64,000 nt of DNA from Candidatus Aalborgicola bjergmarkensis (GCA_016708725.1 JADJFE010000014.1:80800-144799); one strand, 5' to 3'. Shown: positions 1-8,523, counted from the first letter of the stretch. Notes: a model not told the origin generated them from the sequence alone. Numbers and translations: made by a program.

Positions 1-717
1 CAAGGGATAGGTACAACGCTTTCCAAGTTCGCGATAGACGGCGATCAAATCCTGCACGCCACTGACCTTGCATGACAGGACAATCTGGTTCGCCGCCAGG
101 CCAACGTCCTGGGCCAATTGCGCCGACCCAAGAGCCGAGTCAATCAAGGCCTCATACATCACCTGCTTTGCATCCCAGGGAACCGGGCGACGGCTGTTCT
201 CATCCATCAAGGCAGACAACAACTCCTGGTCCAGACTTCCCCAGTTAACGCCAATGCGTACCGTCTTTTTCCAACGGATAGCCGCTTCGATCATTGTGGA
301 AAACTGCCGATCATGCTTATCGCCCTTGCCCACGTTCCCAGGATTGATGCGGTATTTGGACAAGGCCTGTGCACTATCAGGATAGTCCGACAGCAAACGG
401 TGCCCATTAAAATGAAAATCGCCAATCAAGGGAGTGTCAATTCCCATGCGATCCAGTTGCTCCCGGATATACGGTACCGCCTGGGCAGCCTCCGGCGTAT
501 TCACCGTGATGCGCACCAGTTCCGAGCCGGCTTCGACGAGTTGCCTGATCTGAATTGCCGTCCCGATAACATCTGCAGTATCAGTGTTCGTCATGGACTG
601 AATACGCACAGGTGCATCACCGCCGACGTCAACTATGCGAGCCCCCCAGGCAACACGGGCCTGCAGCGCAAACCGTCGGTGTGGAAGTGCCAAGGCTATT
701 GGTAATTGCGCACCCAC
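1..717 (-). CDS. ispG: 4-hydroxy-3-methylbut-2-enyl diphosphate synthase (flavodoxin), N-terminal part
   Basis: IspG (GcpE) is the [4Fe-4S] enzyme of the MEP isoprenoid pathway that turns 2-C-methyl-erythritol cyclodiphosphate into HMBPP. I read 239 codons on the minus strand before the window edge, so the C-terminal part with the cluster cysteines is missing. Recognisable blocks are GDAPVRIQSMTNTDT near residue 30 and KYRINPGNVGKGDKH near residue 115, both typical of the TIM-barrel domain. The likely start is a GTG at 717-715 that overlaps the rodZ stop as TAGTG. The order rlmN-pilF-rodZ-ispG is the usual proteobacterial one and supports the call. Identity is secure; the exact start is less so. 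Confidence 0.93.
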   Translation of the reverse strand, partial: MGAQLPIALALPHRRFALQARVAWGARIVDVGGDAPVRIQSMTNTDTADVIGTAIQIRQLVEAGSELVRITVNTPEAAQAVPYIREQLDRMGIDTPLIGDFHFNGHRLLSDYPDSAQALSKYRINPGNVGKGDKHDRQFSTMIEAAIRWKKTVRIGVNWGSLDQELLSALMDENSRRPVPWDAKQVMYEALIDSALGSAQLAQDVGLAANQIVLSCKVSGVQDLIAVYRELGKRCTYPL

Positions 718-1667
718 TATCGCACCTCAAACCGCGCTACGTTGTCTTTGACCATATTCCCCAAACCCAAAGCCTTGCCACGAACCTCAACATCTATGAC
801 ATCAGCACGTCCAACTACCACAGATAAAGGCAACACGCCAGTACTTTTAACCACATCGCCTGCAGCCAATGTCTTTGTCAGTTGTACAACACCCTTGGCA
901 TCGACCACCCGCACCCAGGACGATCCCCTGGCCTTGAGCACCAATATATCTCCTGAAAAGGTTTCAACCTGCTCCGGGGCAATAGGACCAGCAGTTGGTT
1001 GGGCAGGCGGCGTTTCAGCACCCAGGAAAGGCGCTGAAGCCTGATACCCTGCAGAGGGCTGCGACACAGCATTCATACCCACAGGTGCATCTGATACATT
1101 CACGGATGCCCCCCCTGCGTCAATTGGAGGCGCCTGCGAAGGCTCAACCAGTACCGTGTTAGCAGAAGACTGGGCTGAAACCATGGGGTTATCAGACAAC
1201 ACGTCCGATCTACGAAAGTCCGGCAAAAAGGCCAAAACAAGCCCTGCCAAAAGCAAAGCTATAACAACCAGGGAACGCGGCTTGGAAAGCAATGCAACAA
1301 ACGACAGACTATTTCCGGCACCATGATGCATATTAAAAGGGGTGTTGATCCCTTGCTGACCAGCATGCAAGGGCGGAATGCTGGTCTGTGGAAGCAGTTG
1401 CAAAACCGGAGCAGGGTCAATTTTCAATGCACGACACATTCCCGCAGCCAGTGCGCGAATAAAAACTGCATCATGCAACGCCTCCAATTGACCCGCTTCC
1501 AACGCCTCCAATTTATTCACTGGGACCTTCATCAATACAGCCAAGGAATCAATCAGCAACCCCTCATTTTCACGTGCGCGACGCAACATTGCCCCAGCTG
1601 AACGGCTATCAACCAGACTGCGGCTATCGTTTTCGCCCCTGGCCGGTGGCATGGCAACTTCATTCAT
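717..1667 (-). CDS. rodZ: RodZ-like cytoskeletal/helix-turn-helix membrane protein
   Basis: This is a 316-residue RodZ-type protein, which links the MreB cytoskeleton to the wall elongation machinery in the inner membrane. Residues about 20-95 form the helix-turn-helix domain (SAGAMLRRARENEG onward), residues about 132-148 are one hydrophobic transmembrane helix, a Pro/Ala/Ser-rich linker follows, and the last 80 residues are the periplasmic DUF4115 domain (SWVRVVDAKG). An upstream GTG/ATG would lengthen it, but the ATG at 1667 has a GGGGTG Shine-Dalgarno-like stretch and overlaps the pilF stop by only 8 bases, so I chose it. It lies in a translationally coupled run rlmN-pilF-rodZ-ispG. Confidence 0.88.
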   Translation of the reverse strand: MNEVAMPPARGENDSRSLVDSRSAGAMLRRARENEGLLIDSLAVLMKVPVNKLEALEAGQLEALHDAVFIRALAAGMCRALKIDPAPVLQLLPQTSIPPLHAGQQGINTPFNMHHGAGNSLSFVALLSKPRSLVVIALLLAGLVLAFLPDFRRSDVLSDNPMVSAQSSANTVLVEPSQAPPIDAGGASVNVSDAPVGMNAVSQPSAGYQASAPFLGAETPPAQPTAGPIAPEQVETFSGDILVLKARGSSWVRVVDAKGVVQLTKTLAAGDVVKSTGVLPLSVVVGRADVIDVEVRGKALGLGNMVKDNVARFEVR

Positions 1668-2484
1668 CAAACGCACCCCGAATAAAAGCTGCATACTCAC
1701 GAGATTGCGCGTAGCGTTTTTTCAGTTGTGCAGCCAATTGCGCCACTGCTTCATGATTTCCCATGCGACGCTCCACCTTGATCCCCAGCCAAAGGGATTC
1801 TGCATTAGCGAGTTCACCGTTATTGAGTTGTCGCGTATAAAACTGCGCACGAGCGTATTCCCCACGCTGGAAACCCATCAATGCAAGGTTATAGGCTGCA
1901 ATGGGATTACCAGGATCAAGCTCATAAGATCGCAACAGACTCGTTTCAGCATCTGCCAATTGACCATTTTTCTGCTGACATAAACCCTGTGTCATCCAGG
2001 TTTTTGCCTTGTCACCATAAGCAGGATTGGCCAAGGCAGCACCAAACAACTGCAAAGCCTCGGACATGCGATCCTGCTGACACAACAACCAGCCATAGTT
2101 ATGCTGCACTGCGGCTGCCTTGGCATTAATGGCCAAGGCGCGCTTGAAGCTTTCTTCCGCCAGTGCGACATCGTTGAGTCGCATGTAAATCAAGCCACGC
2201 AGGTTATATGCTTCAAATAACGAGGGGTCTGCGGCAATAGACTGCTTCAAATGATCCAACGCATCCGTGGTCTGACCCTTGCCAAAATATGCAACAGCCA
2301 ACTCAAGTCGCAAACGCGCGCGCCTACGGATATCAGGTTCATCAAAATCCGTCACCATATCCGCATTCATACCCACAGAGCCAGGCGCACACGCGGTCAA
2401 GCCGAACACAGCAAAATATCCCAACATTGACCACAACACGAACCACGGCAATGCCGCAAGAGCCACCTTAATCAACTCAACCAC
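1660..2484 (-). CDS. pilF: Type IV pilus biogenesis lipoprotein PilF/PilW (TPR)
   Basis: PilF (PilW in Neisseria) is an outer-membrane lipoprotein pilotin needed to assemble the PilQ secretin. The 274-residue protein starts VVELIKVALAAL, has a hydrophobic segment ending in the lipobox LTAC, and then several tetratricopeptide repeats (for example NLRGLIYMRLNDVALAEESF and HNYGWLLCQQDRM). The longest open frame begins further upstream inside rlmN. The GTG at 2484 is preferred because a strong AGGAGG (2495-2500) sits 10 bases before it and because it places the lipobox correctly. It overlaps the rlmN stop by 8 bases, so it is probably translationally coupled. Confidence 0.88.
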   Translation of the reverse strand: MVELIKVALAALPWFVLWSMLGYFAVFGLTACAPGSVGMNADMVTDFDEPDIRRRARLRLELAVAYFGKGQTTDALDHLKQSIAADPSLFEAYNLRGLIYMRLNDVALAEESFKRALAINAKAAAVQHNYGWLLCQQDRMSEALQLFGAALANPAYGDKAKTWMTQGLCQQKNGQLADAETSLLRSYELDPGNPIAAYNLALMGFQRGEYARAQFYTRQLNNGELANAESLWLGIKVERRMGNHEAVAQLAAQLKKRYAQSREYAAFIRGAFDE

Positions 2485-3637
2485 TGACCCCCTCCCTCCT
2501 TCCAGGCAGGGTTGCCACACTTTCAGATTTAACCATGATGGTGCGCCGCCGGGCGATTCTCTTGTGTACATCGGTACGATCCCTTACATCCCCGGCAAGT
2601 TGACCACAGGCTGCGTCAATGTCATCACCACGGGTTTTGCGAATGGTTGTCACAATCCCGGCATCACTCAATATTTTCAAGAATTGCAACACTTTCTCGG
2701 ATGGAGATCGTGTGAGACCGGAAGCAGGAAACGGGTTGAATGGAATCAGGTTGAACTTACACCAGGTCGTCGTACCCGCCGCTTGAAGCACCACTTGCAC
2801 CAACTCCAAAGCATGCTCTGGAGAATCATTGACTCCATTCAACATGCAGTACTCAAACGTTATGAAATCCCTGGGCGCAACCAGTAGGTAACGCCTGCAG
2901 GCCTGCATTAACTCTGCTATGGGGTACTTCCGGTTCACGGGCACCAGTTCATCACGCAAAATATCATTGGATGCATGCAACGACACGGCCAACGCCACTG
3001 GCAAATCCTGCCCCAGCTGGTCAATGACCGGAATCAAGCCAGACGTGGAAACCGTAACACGTCGGCGAGACAATCCATAAGCATGGTCATCCAGCATGAC
3101 GCGCAAGGCACACACCACAGATTCGTAGTTCAGCAACGGCTCGCCCATCCCCATGAAAACCACATTCGAGATCACACGCTCGTGGGTGCCCTGGTGTTGG
3201 CGCAGAAAATGCTCCGCAAACCAGAGCTGGCCAATGATCTCCCCCACTGTCAAATTCCGACTGAAACCCTGATGACCCGTGGAGCAGAATCTGCAGCCAA
3301 TCAAACACCCGACCTGTGAGGATATACACAAAGTCCCCCTGGACTCCTCAGGAATGAAAACGGACTCGACGGCATCGCCGCCACCCACATCAAACAGCCA
3401 CTTGACAGTGCCATCGGAAGATATGTTCTGCACGAGAACGGCAGGAGCCTTGACACACGCCACCGACCCGAGTTTCTCGCGCAAGGACTTGGCAATGTCC
3501 GTCATGCCATCAAACTGACTCACACCCCTTTGATGAATCCAGCGAAACAACTGGGTGGCCCGAAACCGCTTCTCTCCAAGCCGATCACAAAAAGCAGCCA
3601 ATCCGTCAAGATCAAAATCAAGCAGGTTGACTGTCAT
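2477..3637 (-). CDS. rlmN: Dual-specificity 23S rRNA/tRNA adenine-C2 methyltransferase RlmN
   Basis: RlmN is a radical-SAM enzyme that methylates A2503 of 23S rRNA and A37 of some tRNAs. The 386-residue protein has the cluster motif CLIGCRFC (CxxxCxxC) about 110 residues in, the GEPLLN SAM-binding stretch, and SLHASND and KFNLIPFNP blocks typical of the family. Size fits the family. The open frame begins with GTG-ATG; the ATG at 3637 is taken as start. It is the first gene of the rlmN-pilF-rodZ-ispG run and follows ndk after a spacer made of four 10-bp near-repeats. Confidence 0.95.
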   Translation of the reverse strand: MTVNLLDFDLDGLAAFCDRLGEKRFRATQLFRWIHQRGVSQFDGMTDIAKSLREKLGSVACVKAPAVLVQNISSDGTVKWLFDVGGGDAVESVFIPEESRGTLCISSQVGCLIGCRFCSTGHQGFSRNLTVGEIIGQLWFAEHFLRQHQGTHERVISNVVFMGMGEPLLNYESVVCALRVMLDDHAYGLSRRRVTVSTSGLIPVIDQLGQDLPVALAVSLHASNDILRDELVPVNRKYPIAELMQACRRYLLVAPRDFITFEYCMLNGVNDSPEHALELVQVVLQAAGTTTWCKFNLIPFNPFPASGLTRSPSEKVLQFLKILSDAGIVTTIRKTRGDDIDAACGQLAGDVRDRTDVHKRIARRRTIMVKSESVATLPGRREGVSG

Positions 3638-3640
3638 CAC

Positions 3641-3680
3641 ATGAACTAAGGTGAACTAACGCGAATTAACGTGAATAAAT
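3641..3680. repeat. Four 10-bp tandem near-repeats between ndk and rlmN
   Basis: Four consecutive decamers (atgaactaag, gtgaactaac, gcgaattaac, gtgaataaat) fill the spacer and run into the last codons and stop of ndk. This is a direct reading of the sequence. No function is evident; replication slippage is the simplest origin. Confidence 0.75.
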
Positions 3681-4091
3681 GTTCATGCCGGGGAAAAAGA
3701 ATGCAATCTCCACCGCTGCGGTCTCTGCGGCATCAGAGCCATGCACCGCGTTGGCATCAATACTATCGGCAAAGTCAGCGCGAATAGTTCCTGGCGCCGC
3801 CTTTTTGGGATCGGTAGCACCCATAAGGTCACGATTCTTCAAAATAGCACCCTCACCTTCCAGAGCCTGAACCATGACCGGCCCGGAAATCATGAAACTG
3901 ACAAGATCATTAAAAAACGGCCGTGCCTTGTGCACCGCATAAAACGCCTCGGCCTCGCCACGAGACAGGTGCATCATCCTGGCAGCAACGACTTTCAACC
4001 CGGCAGCCTCAAAGCGCGCATAAATTTGACCAATCACGTTCTTGGCAACCGCATCGGGTTTGATAATGGAGAGGGTGCGTTCAATTGTCAT
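3666..4091 (-). CDS. ndk: Nucleoside diphosphate kinase
   Basis: Ndk balances the NTP/dNTP pools by moving the gamma phosphate of ATP to other nucleoside diphosphates through a phosphohistidine. The 141-residue protein has normal family length, begins ERTLSIIKPDAVAKN, and carries the active-site block NAVHGSDA with the catalytic histidine. Its ATG start at 4091 leaves an 84-base gap to rluB. It lies next to rlmN, as in many beta- and gammaproteobacteria. Identification is secure. Confidence 0.97.
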   Translation of the reverse strand: MTIERTLSIIKPDAVAKNVIGQIYARFEAAGLKVVAARMMHLSRGEAEAFYAVHKARPFFNDLVSFMISGPVMVQALEGEGAILKNRDLMGATDPKKAAPGTIRADFADSIDANAVHGSDAAETAAVEIAFFFPGMNIYSR

Positions 4092-4175
4092 AAACTATTT
4101 CCTGATCTGAATGAATAATCTGCCTCTTTGCCGCGCAAATCCGGGGCAGAACGGGCAATTTTAGCATTTGCAAAA

Positions 4176-5342
4176 CTAACGGCCACGCCTGCTGCGACCG
4201 CCACCCGAGGCACCTTTGATTTTTTGGTTGCCATCCTTGCGTTGACGCACGAGACTGTCAGCACCAATGTAACCAAACGCCGTCTGCATGGGATCAGGCT
4301 GCACAGCACCATCGTGGCGTCCAGCCACCTTTTTCAATCGAACATTCGCACCACGTGGACCACGAATTTTATTGGCTGGTTTCTGTGCAGCGTGTGTCGC
4401 ACCACGGTCTGCGCCGCCTGCAGAATCGCGTTTATCGCCAGTTACACCACCAGGCGTTGCGGCCTTGACCAGCACCCGGATATCGGCTTCATCGAGTTCC
4501 ATCCACGCACCCCGTTTCAGCCCACGAGGCAACACCATGGCACCATAACGAATGCGAATCAAACGACTAACCGCATGTCCCACCGACTCCAGCATACGAC
4601 GCACCTCGCGGTTACGCCCTTCTGCAATAGTCACACGGTACCAACAATTCGCCCCCTCGCCTCCACCTTCTTCAATCGAACTGAACTGGGCCATACCATC
4701 ATCTAGCTTGACACCATCCAGCAGCAAAGTCTTCTCTTCCTTGCTCAAGGCCCCCAATACCCGTACGGCATATTCACGTTCCAGACCAAAACGCGGATGC
4801 ATGAGCTGGTTGGCAAGCTGCCCCGAACTGGTAAACAGCAACAAACCTTCGGTATTGATATCCAGTCGTCCGACCGACTGCCACTTGCCCTGGTACAGCT
4901 TGGGCAACCGACGGAAAACGGTCGGTCGGTTTTGCGGGTCATCGTGGGTTACAACTTCGCCAATCGGTTTATGGTAGGCAATCACCCGCGCAGGCGGAGG
5001 ATCAATACGATAGCGTATCGGCTTTCCATTCACCTTGATGTGGTCGCCAAACTGAATCCTTTGCCCGATATGCGCTGGCTCATTGTTCACGGAGATGCGG
5101 CCTTCAACGATCAGCTGTTCCATCTCCAGACGCGAACCCATGCCGGCTTGCGCCAGAACCTTGTGCAGTTTGGGAGTTTCCACCATCGGCGCCAAAACCC
5201 GCTTTGTGGGCAATAATTCCGGCGACTCTTCATCCGCATCAAATCGCCCGGAAATGACATCCCGAAAGCGATTTTCCAAACCAGGAGCAGAAGCCAAAAG
5301 GTCTGTATCAGACAATGGATGCTCGGACTTGATTTCGTTCAT
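4176..5342 (-). CDS. rluB: 23S rRNA pseudouridine(2605) synthase RluB
   Basis: This is a RsuA/RluB/E/F-family pseudouridine synthase of 388 residues. An S4 RNA-binding domain (LHKVLAQAGMGSRLEMEQLI onward, about residues 58-115) is followed by the catalytic domain with the signature GRLDINTEGLLLFT, whose aspartate is the nucleophile. The N-terminal 55 residues and a basic Gly/Arg/Lys-rich tail (ends GGGRSRRGR) extend the core, as is usual for beta-proteobacterial RluB. It follows scpB by 32 bases on the same strand; scpB-rluB is a common pair. RluB rather than RluE/F is inferred from length, tail and context. Confidence 0.9.
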   Translation of the reverse strand: MNEIKSEHPLSDTDLLASAPGLENRFRDVISGRFDADEESPELLPTKRVLAPMVETPKLHKVLAQAGMGSRLEMEQLIVEGRISVNNEPAHIGQRIQFGDHIKVNGKPIRYRIDPPPARVIAYHKPIGEVVTHDDPQNRPTVFRRLPKLYQGKWQSVGRLDINTEGLLLFTSSGQLANQLMHPRFGLEREYAVRVLGALSKEEKTLLLDGVKLDDGMAQFSSIEEGGGEGANCWYRVTIAEGRNREVRRMLESVGHAVSRLIRIRYGAMVLPRGLKRGAWMELDEADIRVLVKAATPGGVTGDKRDSAGGADRGATHAAQKPANKIRGPRGANVRLKKVAGRHDGAVQPDPMQTAFGYIGADSLVRQRKDGNQKIKGASGGGRSRRGR

Positions 5343-5374
5343 AGCTGGAAACCCATGTAAAGATTGAAGTAGCG

Positions 5375-5965
5375 TTATGGTTTTGGACTATCTGACAATC
5401 CCGAGGCACCCTTGATGGAATCGGCAAAGACACCCAGATCAAGCTCCGCGCCAGACACATCATCCAGAACCGGGAGTTGGTCAAGCGACTGCAACCCCAG
5501 GTCATCAAGAAACTGTCGTGTTGTGGCAAATAACGCCGGGCGACCAGCGGTTTCGCGATGGCCAACGACTTCCACCCAACCACGCTCTTCAAGTTGCTTG
5601 ATCAACTGCGAATGGATGGAAACCCCCCGGATTTCCTCCATGTCACCGCGCGTCACAGGCTGACGATACGCAATAATTGCCAGGGTCTCCAGGGTTGCAC
5701 GCGAGTAGCGCGCAGGTTTTTCAGGGTGCAGGCGATCCAGAAACTCGCACATTTCCGGTCGACTCTGAAAACGCCACCCACCAGCGACGCTAACCAACTC
5801 AAGCCCTTTATCGCTCCAATCCAGCCGCAACTCCTCCAACAAACCTTTCAGCGACGCAGAATCAAGGGCATAGTCAAAGAGAACCTCCATGTCCCGCAAC
5901 GACAGGGGCCGCTGCGAGCAGATCAACGCAGCCTCCAGCACCCGCTTCGCCCCTGCCATGTTCAT
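5375..5965 (-). CDS. scpB: Segregation and condensation protein ScpB
   Basis: ScpB is the winged-helix kleisin-interacting subunit of the SMC-ScpAB condensin. The 196-residue protein starts NMAGAKRVLEAAL and contains the conserved ETLAIIAYRQPVTRG block of the first winged helix and the VGHRETAGRPALFATT block of the second. Starts at 5965 or 5959 (ATG-AAC-ATG) both fit homologues. I see no Shine-Dalgarno before either: an IS200-like terminal hairpin lies only about 16 bases upstream (5982-6001), so a mobile remnant seems to have replaced the native leader. scpA is not in the window. Translation may depend on read-through from rluD. Confidence 0.93.
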   Translation of the reverse strand: MNMAGAKRVLEAALICSQRPLSLRDMEVLFDYALDSASLKGLLEELRLDWSDKGLELVSVAGGWRFQSRPEMCEFLDRLHPEKPARYSRATLETLAIIAYRQPVTRGDMEEIRGVSIHSQLIKQLEERGWVEVVGHRETAGRPALFATTRQFLDDLGLQSLDQLPVLDDVSGAELDLGVFADSIKGASGLSDSPKP

Positions 5966-5971
5966 CAGTTT

Positions 5972-6297
5972 GCGCGTGAAACCCCGCCCTTCAGGGCGGG
6001 GAGGTAGAGCGCGTGATGCGAAGCATCCCTATGCTGCGGTGGCGTACCTATTCACGTCCATTTTTGTCACCAGTAAATAAGGTGCAGGCTTTTCACCTGC
6101 TGGGCCGTGAGGCTCTGCCAGTAAAGGCCTAGTTACGCTGGTCTTGCGACCAATCTCCCCTCGACAATGTCAGTAACCGGCTCCTACCTTTCGGTAGCAA
6201 CAAAGCCCTTCAACCCTTTACCTTGGTCTGCTTGTCTGGCCTTGCAAAGCGGGTGCTTGCCGTGGTGCCCGGCCTTTAGGCCGGGGTAGTTGACTTT
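5972..6297 (-). mobile_element. ORF-less IS200/IscB-type element remnant (ends plus RNA region)
   Basis: The whole 333-base gap between rluD and scpB is taken up by this element, with no plausible protein gene. Each edge carries a GC-rich hairpin: 5982-6001 (9-bp stem, 2-base loop) and 6268-6285 (ggcc-tttaggcc type). Such subterminal palindromes mark IS200/IS605-family ends. The minus-strand sequence preceding the scpB-side hairpin (ctctacctccccgccc) resembles what I remember from the right ends of IscB/HNH elements. It begins about 4-7 bases after the rluD stop and ends 10-16 bases before the scpB start. A transposase-less (PATE-like) copy that lost iscB explains it best. Family assignment is from memory of known ends, not a search. 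Confidence 0.6.
6065..6296 (-). ncRNA. Candidate IscB-type omega RNA without an IscB gene
   Basis: Read on the minus strand, the element interior is rich in paired segments: the end hairpin, taccgaaaggta (a tight stem-loop at about 6186-6197), ggtcgcaagacc (about 6144-6155) and gcaggtgaaaagcctgc (6083-6099). The block with ccgaaaggt followed by a GCC-rich arm and ctgacatt resembles IscB omega RNAs as I remember them. In those RNAs the guide is the flanking DNA at the 5' side, which here is the last codons and stop of rluD. The RNA would be co-transcribed with rluD and scpB. No iscB follows, so it is either dead or works with an IscB encoded elsewhere. Covariance-model search would settle it. 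Confidence 0.5.
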
Positions 6298-6298
6298 T

Positions 6299-7351
6299 CT
6301 ATTTTTCCATCGGTGGTTCTAAATTGTAGCTTATGCCCCAATTCTTCAGCAGGGTGCTGAAATCTTGCGGCAGTGCAGACTCAAACACCAGGGAAACTCC
6401 GGTCACCGGATGCACAAAAGCCAACCGGCAGGCATGCAAGGCTTGACGGGCCATACCAGACAGACAAGCGCCACCGTATACCGTATCGGACACCAATGGA
6501 TGCCCCAGTGAAGCCATGTGCACCCGAATCTGGTGGGTTCGCCCCGTGTGCAGCAGGCAACGCACCAGACATCCAGCTGCCGCATTGTCCAGCAACTCGA
6601 TGTCGGTCCGCGCCAATTTACCTGGGAATTTTTCCAGGTCAACCACCGCCATGCGCAAACGGTTGAACGGGTCGCGCCCGATTGGCGCATCAACCGAACG
6701 CGCAGAATTGCCCACCCAGGGCCGATGCGCCAATGCCAGATACTCCCGAGTCACCTCGCGTGCAGCAATCAATTGCACCAATGCATCCATCGCCACCCGC
6801 GTTCGGGCAACAACCATCAACCCGCTGGTATCCTTGTCCAGACGGTGCACTATTCCCGCTCGCGGTACCTGTGCACTTGCCGGGTCATAGGCCAGCAAAG
6901 CATTCATCAATGTCCCGCTCCAATTCCCTGGAGCCGGATGCACCACCATGCCCGCATCCTTGTCCACAACCAGAATATGCGCATCCTGAAAGACGATTCG
7001 CAGCGGTATGGCTTGCGGTACGAACGCCTGGCTTTGCAATGTCGGCCGCAACTCCAGCAGAATCGAATCACCCGCCTTGACCCGGTGCGAAGCCTTGCAG
7101 ACCGTCTGTGCGTTGACTTGTACCAAACCAGCCTTGACCAATTGTTGTAGATAACTGCGCGAGAATTCGGGGTTTTCCGCAACCAGGGCATGGTCCAGCC
7201 GTTCTCCATGCAAAGAAGTACCGACCACTGCTGTGCGCCATTCGACCTCGGGCAATGCCTCCTCGAACGCGCCCAAGCCTGGAGATTCCGGAAACTCCTG
7301 AGAATCCGGAGAAAAAAGGTGTCCCGATATAATTGCCCCAGTCTGCTTCAA
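6299..7351 (-). CDS. rluD: 23S rRNA pseudouridine(1911/1915/1917) synthase RluD
   Basis: RluD makes three pseudouridines in helix 69 of 23S rRNA. After about 45 poorly conserved residues come an S4 domain (ERLDHALVAENPEFSRSYLQQLV) and the RluA-family catalytic domain with VHRLDKDTSGLMVVA, whose aspartate is catalytic, then HTGRTHQIRVHMA. The frame opens with TTG at 7351, only 14 bases from the divergent bamD start; an internal GTG or TTG may be the true start, so the N-terminus is uncertain. The rluD/bamD divergent pair is widespread in proteobacteria and supports RluD over the other RluA-family enzymes. The stop is followed at once by the IscB-like remnant. Confidence 0.93.
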   Translation of the reverse strand: MKQTGAIISGHLFSPDSQEFPESPGLGAFEEALPEVEWRTAVVGTSLHGERLDHALVAENPEFSRSYLQQLVKAGLVQVNAQTVCKASHRVKAGDSILLELRPTLQSQAFVPQAIPLRIVFQDAHILVVDKDAGMVVHPAPGNWSGTLMNALLAYDPASAQVPRAGIVHRLDKDTSGLMVVARTRVAMDALVQLIAAREVTREYLALAHRPWVGNSARSVDAPIGRDPFNRLRMAVVDLEKFPGKLARTDIELLDNAAAGCLVRCLLHTGRTHQIRVHMASLGHPLVSDTVYGGACLSGMARQALHACRLAFVHPVTGVSLVFESALPQDFSTLLKNWGISYNLEPPMEK

Positions 7352-7365
7352 GAAGGTTCCCTCAC

Positions 7366-8169
7366 ATGCGTTCTGTCAAGTTATCGGTGGTTTACGTTGG
7401 CCCGCTGGTACTCGCAGCGTTACTGGCCGGATGTGCGTCGTCATCCGTTGACAGAACCGCCACCATGAGTCCCAATGATATCTATGCTGAGGCAAAAGAA
7501 GAGATAGCAGCGGGCCAATTCGACAAAGCCATCGCCCTGCTGGACAAACTGGAAGCACGGGCCGCCGGAACCCCTCTGGCGCAACAAGCCCAACTGGACA
7601 AGGCCTACACCCAGTATAAAACCTCTGAGCCAGCACAGGCTTTGGCAACTCTGGAGCGTTTCATAAAACTGCACCCCGCCAGCCCTGCCCTGGACTATGC
7701 CCTGTACCTCAAAGGCACCATCAATTTCAACGACGACCTGGGCATGTTTTCCCAGCTAACCCTGCAAGACCTGTCCGAACGGGACCAAAAGGCCGCCAAG
7801 GAGTCGTTTGAGGCGTTCAAGGAGCTTGTGACCCGCTTTCCCGATTCGCGCTACGCCCCCGATGCGCGTTTGCGCATGAACTACATCGTTAATTCGCTGG
7901 CGCAATACGAGGTGCACGTCGCGCGCTATTATTACCGACGCGGAGCTTATCTGGCCGCCGTCAACCGTGCCCAGATCACGGTGACCGATTACCGCAATGT
8001 ACCCGCCGTTGAAGAGGCGCTTTTTATTCTCTACAAGTCCTACGATGCCTTGGGCATGACGCAGCTGCGCGATGATGCCAGGCGCGTGCTGGAATCCAGC
8101 TACCCCGATTCGGAATTCCTATCACGCGGAGCAAGGCTTTCCACCGGCCCCTGGTGGAAAGTCTGGTAG
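7366..8169 (+). CDS. bamD: Outer-membrane assembly lipoprotein BamD
   Basis: BamD is an essential lipoprotein of the BAM complex that inserts beta-barrel proteins in the outer membrane. The 267-residue product has a lipoprotein signal peptide (MRSVKLSVVYVGPLVLAALL) with lipobox LAGC near residue 22, then TPR-like repeats (NDIYAEAKEEIAAGQFDKAI, PLAQQAQLDKAYTQYKTSEP) and the conserved FPDSRYAPDARLRM. The ATG at 7366 is preceded by AAGAAGG at a normal distance; a longer frame from TTG at 7333 lacks this support. Divergent from rluD. Confidence 0.95.
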   Translation: MRSVKLSVVYVGPLVLAALLAGCASSSVDRTATMSPNDIYAEAKEEIAAGQFDKAIALLDKLEARAAGTPLAQQAQLDKAYTQYKTSEPAQALATLERFIKLHPASPALDYALYLKGTINFNDDLGMFSQLTLQDLSERDQKAAKESFEAFKELVTRFPDSRYAPDARLRMNYIVNSLAQYEVHVARYYYRRGAYLAAVNRAQITVTDYRNVPAVEEALFILYKSYDALGMTQLRDDARRVLESSYPDSEFLSRGARLSTGPWWKVW

Positions 8170-8184
8170 TTACTGGTAGTTGCT

Positions 8185-8403
8185 TCAGGCGGGTTCATCC
8201 GGATCAAGCTGGCATTCGAGCCGACTTATCTCGTCGCGCAACAAGGAACAACGCTTGTGCAAACGCAGCAAGAGTAGCTGATCCACCGGATTATCGGCGG
8301 CAGCGCGCGCAATCAGCGCCTCGGCATCGGCATATTCCATGCGCAATTCAATCAGATGCCGCTCAGGCGAATGGAGATTTTTAAACAAAGGATGGCAACA
8401 CAA
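8185..8403 (-). CDS. DUF465/YdcH-like small protein
   Basis: A small acidic, helical protein of up to 72 residues whose core HLIELRMEYADAEALI ... RLHKRCSLLRDEISRLECQLDPDEPA matches my memory of the DUF465 (YdcH) family of short two-helix proteins of unknown function. The frame opens with TTG at 8403; a TTG at 8388 giving LFKNLHSPERHL as N-terminus is closer to homologues as I remember them. It is convergent with bamD, 15 bases from its stop. No partner gene is evident. Confidence 0.7.
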   Translation of the reverse strand: MCCHPLFKNLHSPERHLIELRMEYADAEALIARAAADNPVDQLLLLRLHKRCSLLRDEISRLECQLDPDEPA

Positions 8404-8523
8404 GGCGGGTTAGGTTTACAGGGTTAAACTCGGACCCATCGAGTCCGAACAGTATTGACAAACAGTGTTGATAATACGACTTCATTTCCATTTGTAAAAG
8501 TAGGGCATCAGAAGCAACCCACC

